Part shown: positions 35,697 to 44,323 of the stretch, piece after piece
Position numbering within the stretch: position 1 is the first letter of the stretch
Layout: the number at the start of each line of letters is the position of its first letter
Assembly: GCA_963802635.1 (NCBI GenBank)
Contig: CAWDJJ010000002.1
Location: 1,178,001 to 1,242,000 of the forward strand
Direction of reading: 5' to 3'
DNA length: 64,000 nt
Origin: CAVTLG01 sp963802635
GTDB taxonomy: Bacteria; Chloroflexota; Ktedonobacteria; Ktedonobacterales; Ktedonobacteraceae
Notes under the pieces: generated by a model
Seen by the model: only the letters and a program-made list of their open reading frames with translations
Databases searched by the model: none
Told to the model about the DNA's origin: nothing
Position numbers and translations under genes: made by a program

Positions 35697-38605
35697 TACA
35701 CATCTTCCTCGCCGCTTTTCCCTTCGTTTCCTCCCTCCTCCTCTTCTTCATTTTCCTCCTCCTCGTTTTCCTCTTCATCCCACTCGTCAGGAAAGATCCA
35801 TGGCCCTATCACCTCTGCATACTCACCCATTTTTCGAGCGAATTCTAAAGGAAGGGGGAGAAGTGTCATATCGCTGGTTAAGTACCCCATCCTTCGCCAT
35901 TGATCGACCATCACTGCCCAGGATACGGGCTGGTCCTGATCGTGAAGAATGAGCGGCATAACTTCTACGACTGATGAGAGTCGGTAGTTTTCTCGCGGTT
36001 TATCCTGTTTCCCTATGTACTTCTTTGGGGCTGTATGAGGCTTATTCGCAATGTTGTAGAAGAGCCTGTTTTTCTTTGCGTCTGCGCCGTCTTCTACCCA
36101 GATACCTTGGGCAGTTGTCGAAGGTTGTGATCCGGGAACATACCATTCAGGGGTTTCTCCTCGTAGATTTGTGCGAACGCGAACTAAACGGTAGCGCACT
36201 GGCAGTACTTGAGGTGAGAAAGGAGCTTGTCCGCGCTCAAATCGTAATGCATCGAATGGAACTTCTGTGTTATAAAGCCCCTGCCAGGTACTCCGTGCAT
36301 TTTGTGCCATGGTAAACACTACAACATCATCGACGCCCTGCCGTGTTGCGCTGCCCAGCAGAAATTGGCGTACCTGGTTGAGAGCCTCTTCTCGTTTGCG
36401 TTTCTTTACTTGCTCAGGATTCAGGTGCGTTATTTCCAGGAGAGCTTGATAATAAGGCCGGATACGTCCATCATGGGGTAGCCAGGCCATAATCTGGTGA
36501 CGAGCTGTGTGAAGTAATACGATGACCGGCAAATGCACTCCAACAGTCGCTCTGCGTTTTGTGATACGTATAAACCAAACCCCTAGCACCAGTAACGGGT
36601 CTGGAATGGACATCTTTCGCATGCTAAAATCGATTGGATATGGTAAGTAGCCAAGCTGGCGTAATCCGTCACGGACAGACGAAGCGCAACGCTCTCGTAA
36701 GCCCTTTGATTCACTGGTGATAAATTGCGTCAATCGGCCTGTATGAGCCATTCCCAGACGAATAGCAGGTTTAGGGTCTCCTTGGACGCCAAACCGTTGG
36801 CGAAGTTGCCGTTCTCGGTAATTGGGCAATTCGATAAATGTCAGTGTTGGTTCCTGCGCGGGAGGAATAAGCTGCGTAATGAGCGCTGCTCGTTCCTGAA
36901 AGAGCGCAGACCGAGATTGGTTTTTCTCTTTCGCTGGAAGTGGACCATTGATATCCTGTAGAGGGAGGGTGACAATCCGGACCTGCCCACCACCAGGCAA
37001 TGGAAGTTTTTTTTCAGGTGGGTCTACTGCTGGATCCGGCTCTTCTGCTCGTTTTTTGCGTGGCTTCTTGGACTGAGATTGTTCCTCTGGAAGAACATCC
37101 ACATCTGTTTCCTCATTATCCTCTCCCTCCTCCTCCTCTTCCAAGTCAATATCATCTTCGGTATCTTCGTCGAAATCATGATAATTGAGATCGTCAGTGT
37201 CCTGTTTTTTTTCAGGAAGAACAAGTTCAGGCCTGGTTCCTGTAAGCATAGCCAGAACACGATCAAAGAGCATATCTCTTACAGCCTCTGTTGTCCAACG
37301 AATCTCTATTGTTATATCCGATCCTACAGATTGTTCTAAGGCTTCCAATCGAATATCTTTCGGTATTTCTCGTAAATCATCCATTAAGGGATGGTGCTCG
37401 CCTTTTCGTGGAATAATGTAGGGCTGACAGAGTGGCTGAAGCGTGAGATGATCAGAGAGAGTTTCTAGAAGTCGTTTGGTGATGTCTTCGCAGACATCTG
37501 GTCCTATCCCAAGACCAATAGGCAGCTTTCCCTGTGTTGAGTAAATCATACCAGCCTCTAGCCCATGTACTCCTTCAAGCCAGGCTAGAGGCTGTTTTGC
37601 AATGATGTGTGCATCTGGAAGAGGAACATCGATACGTGCCGCAATTTTAGGGACAAGATTCATCCAAATTGGGATGCGCTCCCCTTGTTCGCCATTTTTC
37701 ACTGCCTCGATTTTCGCTTGTAAAAAGGTTTTATTCTTGCCTGGGCTCTGTTCATACCACTTCTTCTGAGGGCGAAGGTAGACATTGGTACGACGCTTTA
37801 AATACAGCGTTGTTCCATCATAGCAACTTTCGCAGCGCCAGCGCCGTACTCCGTAGTGGAAATGGATACGCGGTTCTTCATGTCCAGGAATGGTTTGTAA
37901 GGTAATCTTGATAGTGTAACTGTACCCAAATTTCTTTTTCTCCTTCTCCTTTTGCGATGTGGTTTCGACATACACAGGGGGCCATGTCATTAACTCTGCC
38001 CCTTCATCTGTCACGACTTTCGCAAGATAGTAGAGCGACTTTCCAACCATCAACTTCGCTTCCCGCTCTACGAGAAGATCTGCCAGTAGAGATGGAATGA
38101 CTTTGTAGGCAAGAGAGGGTATGTCGGCAGTTCCGTTTTCACATAATGTCTGAAAGAGTTCTAACGTGTGTGATTGCCACTGCAAATCTTCCTCACGCAG
38201 GACGGATTCCAGCTCAGAAAAACTTTCACATTCTCCATATGTTTCTTGTAACCATATTTGAATGATACGCCAGAGTGTTCCAGAAGGTAACGCACTCCGC
38301 GTGAGAAGCCAGGGTGAGGCTCCATTTCGCCCATTTTCAAATTCCTCATTTCCATATGATCGATCAGCTCTTTTGAGAGCATTTGGCGCAGCCAGAAGAT
38401 CGGGGAGAAAGGCTTGCAAGACTGCGTTTAAGCTTTTAATAAGCACTGTTGTATGTTTCTCTGATCGGTTGCTTCGTTCGGATTGTAATGTATTGAGTGG
38501 TTCAATCCAATCGTCAGGGAAAAAGAGTTGCTGAAGCGAGATACTCCGCATGCTACTATCCGGTCGTAGCGTGCAGGATACTAACTGAATAGAAGGGTTA
38601 CGCAT
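35696..38605 (-). CDS. pPIWI_RE-module PIWI-like protein
   Basis: About 969 aa from the ATG at 38605 (MRNPSIQLVS), which has AAGGAGT five bases upstream. It follows the layout of prokaryotic PIWI proteins of the pPIWI_RE three-gene island: an N-terminal X domain, a MID-like part, and a C-terminal RNase H-like domain. The RNase H part has VGVHLPVIVLLHTARHQIMA, then VVVFTMAQNARSTWQGL, the N-x-R-x-x-W segment typical of this group. These proteins lack the usual Argonaute DEDD set and are predicted to bind nucleic-acid duplexes. A long acidic linker (EEEEEGEDNEETDVD) sits in the middle. The start overlaps the upstream ORF by eight bases. The stop codon sits in the right end of an IS630 copy, so the natural C-terminus may have been altered. 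Confidence 0.8.
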   Translation of the reverse strand: MRNPSIQLVSCTLRPDSSMRSISLQQLFFPDDWIEPLNTLQSERSNRSEKHTTVLIKSLNAVLQAFLPDLLAAPNALKRADRSYGNEEFENGRNGASPWLLTRSALPSGTLWRIIQIWLQETYGECESFSELESVLREEDLQWQSHTLELFQTLCENGTADIPSLAYKVIPSLLADLLVEREAKLMVGKSLYYLAKVVTDEGAELMTWPPVYVETTSQKEKEKKKFGYSYTIKITLQTIPGHEEPRIHFHYGVRRWRCESCYDGTTLYLKRRTNVYLRPQKKWYEQSPGKNKTFLQAKIEAVKNGEQGERIPIWMNLVPKIAARIDVPLPDAHIIAKQPLAWLEGVHGLEAGMIYSTQGKLPIGLGIGPDVCEDITKRLLETLSDHLTLQPLCQPYIIPRKGEHHPLMDDLREIPKDIRLEALEQSVGSDITIEIRWTTEAVRDMLFDRVLAMLTGTRPELVLPEKKQDTDDLNYHDFDEDTEDDIDLEEEEEGEDNEETDVDVLPEEQSQSKKPRKKRAEEPDPAVDPPEKKLPLPGGGQVRIVTLPLQDINGPLPAKEKNQSRSALFQERAALITQLIPPAQEPTLTFIELPNYRERQLRQRFGVQGDPKPAIRLGMAHTGRLTQFITSESKGLRERCASSVRDGLRQLGYLPYPIDFSMRKMSIPDPLLVLGVWFIRITKRRATVGVHLPVIVLLHTARHQIMAWLPHDGRIRPYYQALLEITHLNPEQVKKRKREEALNQVRQFLLGSATRQGVDDVVVFTMAQNARSTWQGLYNTEVPFDALRFERGQAPFSPQVLPVRYRLVRVRTNLRGETPEWYVPGSQPSTTAQGIWVEDGADAKKNRLFYNIANKPHTAPKKYIGKQDKPRENYRLSSVVEVMPLILHDQDQPVSWAVMVDQWRRMGYLTSDMTLLPLPLEFARKMGEYAEVIGPWIFPDEWDEEENEEEENEEEEEGGNEGKSGEEDV

Positions 38606-38954
38606 AATGGACTCCTTGTACGTTTTCAAATGCCAGCGCAGCTTCACCATAGAGTGTTTGCGCAATAGCTCTTGTAGCGGCATCGGGATGTGTTACTGCC
38701 GCGCGAAGAATATTCCGAAAGCCGACCAACATGCTGGTTTTTTCGGTGTCAAATTTTCCTGTGAGTGAGTTTTCCGCCCAGCGAGCATCTACAAAATGCA
38801 CGCGTGCTGATGCTCCACCGCGTAAAAGCCGACCAATACACTGCCAGACCAGCACGAACTGTGTCCAGAGAAGAGGGGCACGTTCATCGTCGTCGAGTCT
38901 TTTATACATTTTTTCCTTGCTCAGAGCTTTATCCCACTCAGACTGAAGCAGCAA
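38598..38954 (-). CDS. C-terminal part of the pPIWI_RE helicase (carries helicase motif VI), other frame
   Basis: A 118-aa segment in the +1 frame relative to the DinG-type helicase, overlapping its stop by 17 bases. It has LVWQCIGRLLRGGASARVHF, i.e. the Q-x-x-G-R-x-x-R motif VI that completes an SF2 helicase, followed by FVDARWAENSLTG. It therefore belongs to the same protein. No convincing ribosome site precedes it, so it is more likely a frame break than an independent gene. Its own stop overlaps the start of the pPIWI gene by eight bases. Confidence 0.7.
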   Translation of the reverse strand: MLLQSEWDKALSKEKMYKRLDDDERAPLLWTQFVLVWQCIGRLLRGGASARVHFVDARWAENSLTGKFDTEKTSMLVGFRNILRAAVTHPDAATRAIAQTLYGEAALAFENVQGVHYA

Positions 38955-41904
38955 GCCTCAAGCTGAGCCCTGCCTCAGTTGCCGTTTTACCCTGAAGTTG
39001 AGGGAGAAAATCATAAGCCCAGGCATTAAGCTTATGAATAGCGACGTGAATGTCGCCTGGGACAGGATAAGGGCGCACAAGAAAATAGACACTTCCTATG
39101 GCAGCTTCTTGTCCAACGAGGATATTGTGTCCACGCTCAATGGACTGAAGTGGCGTAACTAAAAAGCGTGCAGAAAGTTTGGGCATTTGGTTCAGTAAGC
39201 TCCGGAGCAATTTCCCCGGTGGAAGTTGCCAGCTGTCGTTTCCTTCCCCTTCACTGTCTGGGATCAAAGCTAAAACATCTTCCGGCGAAAAGTGTTGATA
39301 TTGCTCCGTGAAGAGCGTTGCTAATGTTTCCCCAACGGCTTCAGCTTCCGCGTAACTGCCGACAACAAGTAAAATACGTCGGCGATGCTCTTCTAATAAG
39401 GATAACTCCTCCTCGAACATACTCGCACGAAAGCCTTGAGGGCGGATAAAGGCATCAACTATTGAGCGCAAACTTCGTATGCGTCGTTCAGGCTCTTTGT
39501 GACCGGACACATGCAAATACTTTCCTGGCGCACTGGGATCTGGCAGAGGGTCATAAAAACAGTGAATTCTGCCTTTGGATGTTTCCTGGTTCGCTTTTCG
39601 TTCGGTAGCCTGAGGGAGAAGAACTGCTCCAGGCGCTTGCGCCAGATGATATTTCCAGGATTGAGGTGCCCAGGAGGTTCCACTCGTGAGGATCACGTGG
39701 GGTCCAATGATCTCGTCGCTCTCTTTAAGAGCATCATGGAGATGATAGAGCAACGAACGTCCCAAGCCTTGTACATGAAAGAAGCGAAGTTCACCATTCC
39801 CGTCATTTTCCGTATCATAGTACTGGAAGCCTATCACCGCTCCCATAGGGGGCTCTGGAACAATACGTAATTGATCCTCCGATGGATTATAGAAGAAGCC
39901 CCCTCTTCCTCGATCAATGCCTAGCTCTTCTGCCGCTGGCCAGAGCAGGATCATTTCTTGCAGAGCATGGTCCAGTGTGATGACTAATAACATAGTGAGA
40001 AGGTGAAGCGCAAGGTGATTCATTTGTTGCTTATGGAGCGCCTTGGTCTTTTCATTCCCAACCTCGCCTATCCACTTTTCAAGGAGAAGTACTGCCTGAT
40101 TTCTGGAAGACTCCAGCATTTCCAGATGCAGCGCGTTATACCAGGCAAGAGGAGGCACATTTTCTGAGGTTGTAGCGTCAGGCGTGCTCACCAGCGGATT
40201 GAATTTAAAAGCTTGAGCCTGCTTACTGAACAGGTCGATATTGGGAAGGAGATGTCGCAGTTCATAAGTAAGGCGGGAAATAAGAATATCGTGAGAAAAG
40301 TAATTATTTCCCAGCCATTGACGCGTGACCGATTCTTTATCACGGAGCAAGCTATAAAGGCGATTGACGGCTCTCTGGGTATTATCATGAGCAATCAACC
40401 AGCGGTCGAGATCTGGTTTCCTCCCTATAAGTGGGCGTCCAGCGCGATAAATTTGACGCGCAACCTGTAAGGCTATCCGATCGAGCCAGGATTCTCCTTG
40501 ATCTCGCACCAGAACCTCCATGGGAGCAAAACGGTCATCGAACTGGACCTGGACTAAATCGGCTTCATCGACTAAAACAACATGAACATGTCGCATGACA
40601 AGATCCACGTAACGCATATTTACTGACATCAAGGGAGTTTGAGGGCCACTGGCTAACAAACTTGCTGGCGTTGCCAACCAGATTCGTGTCTGGGCAAGTG
40701 AGCGAGTAGCATGATGCACTGGGCAGACTGGTAAAAATGGACAGTCATAGCGATCTTCTGCATCGCTGCTTTCAGCATCGTATAAACGCGTGCAAGGTTC
40801 GTTGCCAGGAGAAATAGCACGTACATCCTGACGTAACCCATCAAGAGAACAAATGGTAGAAAGAAAGGGATAGGCGGGATGATATTGCCGAAGTGAGAGA
40901 CTATCACGCGCAGCAAGCGCCCGATAGAGTCGGTTCAGATGAGCGATGCGTGATGAACGTCCAAGAAGAGGAACGGCCTTCAGGGCCTGTGGATCAGCAT
41001 GACATAAAATGTCAAAGATCTCCTGTTCGCGGAACATGGCTGCAACATCACTAAGAACCATCATCACTCGATAGCCACGACGAGCAAGATACACCGTCAA
41101 CACAGTAAAAAAGCTGGATTTTCCACTTCCTACCATGCCAATCAGGTGAAGCAGTCCATCGAGTCTCATATGGGAACTTGGCTGTAGGCCAGTTTGATTG
41201 ATCAGGCGAAATTGGATGGCTCGCAAGCGTGTTCCCCAGGATTGAGCTGCGATTGAGCCTGTTGGAGCTATCCGATCCATCCAGTCAGCTTCTATCTGGA
41301 GATCTTCAAGTGAGATTTCTAATGGATGTAGTTCAGGGAAGCGTTGTTCACCGAGATCATAGCTTGCATCGCTGGCGAGATTTTCGATACGTTTGGGTAA
41401 TTCAACCTCATACCAATCCTGCTGCATGCTAAAACGATAATGTCCTGGAGAAGCATAGTATGCAGTTCGTGATTTCCATTCAGGAGGAGAACTGAGTGCC
41501 ACTCGAACCGCTTTCTGTCGTTCAAGCTGCAAAATAGCATTTGGCCGCTCAATAATAGCCCCTTCGTCAACCTGATACAGTGGGTAATGTGAGGGCAACT
41601 TTGCATAGACTTTTAAGATCCTTTCCCAGTATCTGCGTCCAATTGGCGCGGGAAGGTGGAGGCGTGTGACTGCGATGGCTTTCTTTTGTTGAGCAGAAAG
41701 TGTTTTCAACGCCGGAAGCTGTTGTCCATTGAGCACTGCCCAGGCCAGGAAAAGATTCTGGCCTGGAAACGCTACTTTCATGGTTGTTAAAATAAGATCG
41801 ATATCCAGAAGCTCAGAAATGGCGATGGGCAACGGCCCATAGCTCTTTTTGAAAGCGGAAAAATCCTTTTCAAGTTCTTTCCGCCAACTCCCCACTTTAC
41901 GCAT
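38938..41904 (-). CDS. pPIWI_RE-island DinG-type SF2 helicase (frame ends before motif VI)
   Basis: About 988 aa from the ATG at 41904 (MRKVGSWRKE), with AAGGAGC six bases upstream. Walker A is GMVGSGKS (256-263) and the Walker B box is VLVDEADL (DEAD at 445-448). Between them are four cysteines (C351, C370, C387, C393) in the place where DinG/XPD helicases bind a 4Fe-4S cluster. An N-terminal domain of about 240 residues is specific to the island. The C-terminal helicase motif VI lies in a separate frame downstream. In this family the helicase is thought to unwind or remodel duplexes for the PIWI partner. The start overlaps the REase stop by eight bases. Confidence 0.8.
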   Translation of the reverse strand: MRKVGSWRKELEKDFSAFKKSYGPLPIAISELLDIDLILTTMKVAFPGQNLFLAWAVLNGQQLPALKTLSAQQKKAIAVTRLHLPAPIGRRYWERILKVYAKLPSHYPLYQVDEGAIIERPNAILQLERQKAVRVALSSPPEWKSRTAYYASPGHYRFSMQQDWYEVELPKRIENLASDASYDLGEQRFPELHPLEISLEDLQIEADWMDRIAPTGSIAAQSWGTRLRAIQFRLINQTGLQPSSHMRLDGLLHLIGMVGSGKSSFFTVLTVYLARRGYRVMMVLSDVAAMFREQEIFDILCHADPQALKAVPLLGRSSRIAHLNRLYRALAARDSLSLRQYHPAYPFLSTICSLDGLRQDVRAISPGNEPCTRLYDAESSDAEDRYDCPFLPVCPVHHATRSLAQTRIWLATPASLLASGPQTPLMSVNMRYVDLVMRHVHVVLVDEADLVQVQFDDRFAPMEVLVRDQGESWLDRIALQVARQIYRAGRPLIGRKPDLDRWLIAHDNTQRAVNRLYSLLRDKESVTRQWLGNNYFSHDILISRLTYELRHLLPNIDLFSKQAQAFKFNPLVSTPDATTSENVPPLAWYNALHLEMLESSRNQAVLLLEKWIGEVGNEKTKALHKQQMNHLALHLLTMLLVITLDHALQEMILLWPAAEELGIDRGRGGFFYNPSEDQLRIVPEPPMGAVIGFQYYDTENDGNGELRFFHVQGLGRSLLYHLHDALKESDEIIGPHVILTSGTSWAPQSWKYHLAQAPGAVLLPQATERKANQETSKGRIHCFYDPLPDPSAPGKYLHVSGHKEPERRIRSLRSIVDAFIRPQGFRASMFEEELSLLEEHRRRILLVVGSYAEAEAVGETLATLFTEQYQHFSPEDVLALIPDSEGEGNDSWQLPPGKLLRSLLNQMPKLSARFLVTPLQSIERGHNILVGQEAAIGSVYFLVRPYPVPGDIHVAIHKLNAWAYDFLPQLQGKTATEAGLSLRLAASV

Positions 41905-43246
41905 GTAGTCGCTCCTTATATTGCCAGGCTTCATCAAGAAGCTCACGAATAGTGATGATGGAGAATGGTTGCCCAACAGTTGCGTTCCGCAGAATATCCA
42001 AGTACCCAGGATGATCCTGTACACGCTGATCAGGAACCACATAGAAAGCTCGATCCCAGCGAAGGCTCCCTCCTTGGTCTAGGGGAGTCAGATGAGCAGC
42101 AAGTAGATGTGGATATCGCCAATCTTTGAGGTCAATGGCCCAGATTGTTTGGTCAGGAAAAGTGATACGTAGATCGTAGGCATCGTAGCCTGGCCAGAGA
42201 TCTACTTTCAAGCCCATTGAGCGTAATCGTTGCATGGAACCCACCTCATAAATTCCAGGAACGACCACATAGCGACGAATGGGTCGTCGAACACGTTGTA
42301 ATCTTCCAGGAGGCTCAGTCCGTTCCATCAAGGTATGTTGCATGAAATCCCTGGTTAACGTTTGACAACGATCATCACCACAACGAAGGTGACCTTGGTG
42401 GCGTTGTAATGTCCACCCGCAAAAACGGCATATCTGGACTTTGCCTTGCTCAGCAATCAGTGTTGGCACACGCTCATACAGAACTGGCAGGTAAGCTCCT
42501 AATGTACCAATTTCAGAATCAAACGATAATTGTATCAACTCATCGTCTGTGACGACTGGGTGCTCAATGAGGAATTGCCGAAATTTGACATAGGAATCAG
42601 GTCGGCGATGTCGCCTGCTCTCACTCAATACTTCTACCATGATTTTCTGACACGCTTCCTGCTCTGCGTCACATTTCAAAAGAGCATACTCGCGGCAGAG
42701 CGCTGAGGGCTGGTCTACCTCATCCAAAAACGCTTCCTTGAGTAAGGACGCAGGGATTCGAAAAGTAACTGGCCAATCACAGAGAGGACGGCGGCACCAG
42801 GTAAGAGCTTCATGTGTATGCATCGGGGGAGACACATTTCTCAAAAAACACTCAGTGGCAAGCATGTTTAACCCCCGCTGCCAGGCTTGAGGATGAGGGG
42901 CTTGCAAAGGTTTGCCATTAGCGATATCCAGAGCGAGAGAAGTTATTCCAGATGCAAGCAGTGGAAGAATGGCATCAGGAAGAGGGAGGTCGTGGGTTCC
43001 TTCAACGGGAGTTGCTCCAAGCAGTGCCTGACCTGAAGGTGTAACGCGAAGGGAACGTGCCCCTCCCTCCCACTCGATGAAAGTTGGCCTCAGACGGGCG
43101 AGCTGACGTTGAATATTTCCACGCGAACTACTCGGATACCCAAGCGCGATAGTAACTTCGGCAAGCGTAGGAGGACGACCTTGCTCATTTTGAGTAAGTG
43201 TCAGCACTGTTTGCAGGAGACGTTTGTCTGATTCAGTTGGTGTCAT
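41897..43246 (-). CDS. pPIWI_RE-island restriction-endonuclease-like protein
   Basis: About 449 aa from the ATG at 43246 (GAGGTG just upstream). The N-terminus (about 3-65) is a LexA-like winged helix (RPPTLAEVTIALGYPSSSRG). A zinc knuckle (CRFC ... CGDDRC, about 273-294) follows a helical middle. The nuclease core is YDLRITFPDQTIWAIDLKDW, with D358 and D372-x-K374, a PD-(D/E)xK pattern. This is the first gene of the minus-strand island REase-helicase-PIWI. In the family model it cleaves DNA located by the PIWI-helicase complex. A strong hairpin with a T-run sits in its leader. Confidence 0.82.
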   Translation of the reverse strand: MTPTESDKRLLQTVLTLTQNEQGRPPTLAEVTIALGYPSSSRGNIQRQLARLRPTFIEWEGGARSLRVTPSGQALLGATPVEGTHDLPLPDAILPLLASGITSLALDIANGKPLQAPHPQAWQRGLNMLATECFLRNVSPPMHTHEALTWCRRPLCDWPVTFRIPASLLKEAFLDEVDQPSALCREYALLKCDAEQEACQKIMVEVLSESRRHRRPDSYVKFRQFLIEHPVVTDDELIQLSFDSEIGTLGAYLPVLYERVPTLIAEQGKVQICRFCGWTLQRHQGHLRCGDDRCQTLTRDFMQHTLMERTEPPGRLQRVRRPIRRYVVVPGIYEVGSMQRLRSMGLKVDLWPGYDAYDLRITFPDQTIWAIDLKDWRYPHLLAAHLTPLDQGGSLRWDRAFYVVPDQRVQDHPGYLDILRNATVGQPFSIITIRELLDEAWQYKERLHA

Positions 43247-43273
43247 ATACACCTCTTTTTTTCTAAAAAACTC

Positions 43274-43321
43274 TTCTGTTCACACAACAAACGTTGCATA
43301 ACATTTGTTGTGTGAACAGAA
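43274..43321 (-). promoter_or_regulatory. Terminator-like leader hairpin of the pPIWI island
   Basis: Arms 43274-43291 and 43304-43321 are exact 18-bp reverse complements around a 12-base loop. In the direction of the pPIWI operon the stem is followed by GAGTTTTTTAG, then 19 bases to the REase start. This is the form of an intrinsic terminator in a 5' leader, suggesting attenuation. Alternatively it is an operator. Confidence 0.6.
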
Positions 43322-43405
43322 TTACTCCATATAAATTGCTGACAAATAATAGCTTCTAATTTTTATATGGTCAATAATATATATTTGCATATATCTATGC
43401 ATGCT

Positions 43406-43442
43406 AATCGTAGTGTTTTCATTTCTTGAAAACACTACGATT
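43406..43442. repeat. Perfect 16-bp inverted repeat between the divergent operons
   Basis: AATCGTAGTGTTTTCA (43406-43421) and TGAAAACACTACGATT (43427-43442) are exact reverse complements with a five-base loop. No T-run follows on either strand. It lies in the 750-bp gap between the pPIWI and XRE-Ubl operons. It may be an operator or a structured RNA segment. Confidence 0.75.
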
Positions 43443-43949
43443 ACCGGCTTAAATGCTGCATGTTATAATGCGTGACCTCGGTTGATTGCTTGTGAGTTGG
43501 AAACTTTTTGTGTGGGCTACTCCCTGAGGGCGCTCAGGCTACATAGAGAGGCATTTGATAGCCATATTAAAAGTCTGTCACTGTTGTGTTTACTCATGTG
43601 AGTAATCTCACGTTGCCTTTTTTTCTCAACAAAATACGCAACCAGAAAGGAAAGCCTGTTCAAATCGTCAGTGTTTTCTGGATGCTATCTCGATGCTCAT
43701 TTTCTGGATCATTTCTCTGATATCTCGATTTTTAAGTAGAGCAAGGAACCTTTGCGAAAAAATTCAAAATGGAAGTCATTCTTTTGGTCCAGATGAGTGG
43801 AAAATCCATAGTTTTAGCTTGATTTAGTAGAGTCATAAAGCTTAAAAGTTAAAACCTGTGTCGCTCGAAAAGTTGTGAATTTATATTGTCGAAACAACTG
43901 TCAGAGAACTGCGCACTGCGATTCTCTATAGCAGCGCACATTGACAATC

Positions 43950-44003
43950 TCTCCTCCAATGTTTTATGCTAATCCGCAGAATAGCATAAAACATTGGAGG
44001 AGA
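43950..44003 (+). promoter_or_regulatory. 22-bp hairpin that buries the xre ribosome-binding site
   Basis: Arms 43950-43971 and 43982-44003 are exact reverse complements with a ten-base loop. The right arm contains GGAGGAG, the ribosome-binding site for the ATG at 44006. If transcribed, the stem would hide that site. The centre (GCTAATCCGCAGAATAGC) resembles the site at 45073, so it may also be a repressor operator. Confidence 0.75.
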
Positions 44004-44005
44004 AT

Positions 44006-44323
44006 ATGACTTTCGGACGTACCATAGCCGATGCAAGAAAAAAAGCCAATCTCAGCTTACGGGAGCTTGCAGTGCAAGTCAAGAAGGAAGATGGCTCCCC
44101 GATTTCTCCCCAGTATTTGAATGATCTTGAACATGACCGGCGCAATATCCCAGCAGAATTCATGTTGCAACAGTTCGCCCAAGTTCTGGATATCCCCATT
44201 GAAATCCTTTATTACTATGCTGGAGAAATCCCTTCCGAATTGCGAGATATGCAAGTAGATCAAAATCAAGTGATTGAAGCTTACAAGGCTTTTCGACGCA
44301 AGATTCAAGGGGGCCAAAAGTGA
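44006..44323 (+). CDS. XRE-family transcriptional regulator
   Basis: A 105-aa protein from the ATG at 44006 (GGAGGAG upstream). The N-terminal helix-turn-helix is MTFGRTIADARKKANLSLRE, then SPQYLNDLEHDRRNIP. The C-terminal helix (IEAYKAFRRKIQGG) is short. It overlaps the next gene by four bases (GTGA), an ImmA-type protease. Such pairs work as repressor plus anti-repressor protease, as in ICEBs1 ImmR/ImmA. The likely targets are the palindromes at 43950-44003 and 45072-45099. The regulator would then control its own operon and the ubiquitin-like genes after it. Confidence 0.88.
   Translation: MTFGRTIADARKKANLSLRELAVQVKKEDGSPISPQYLNDLEHDRRNIPAEFMLQQFAQVLDIPIEILYYYAGEIPSELRDMQVDQNQVIEAYKAFRRKIQGGQK

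Noticed and set aside
35696..38605. Classical Argonaute
   Set aside because: No PAZ-like region or DEDD tetrad is visible, and the neighbours are the REase and DinG helicase of pPIWI_RE islands.
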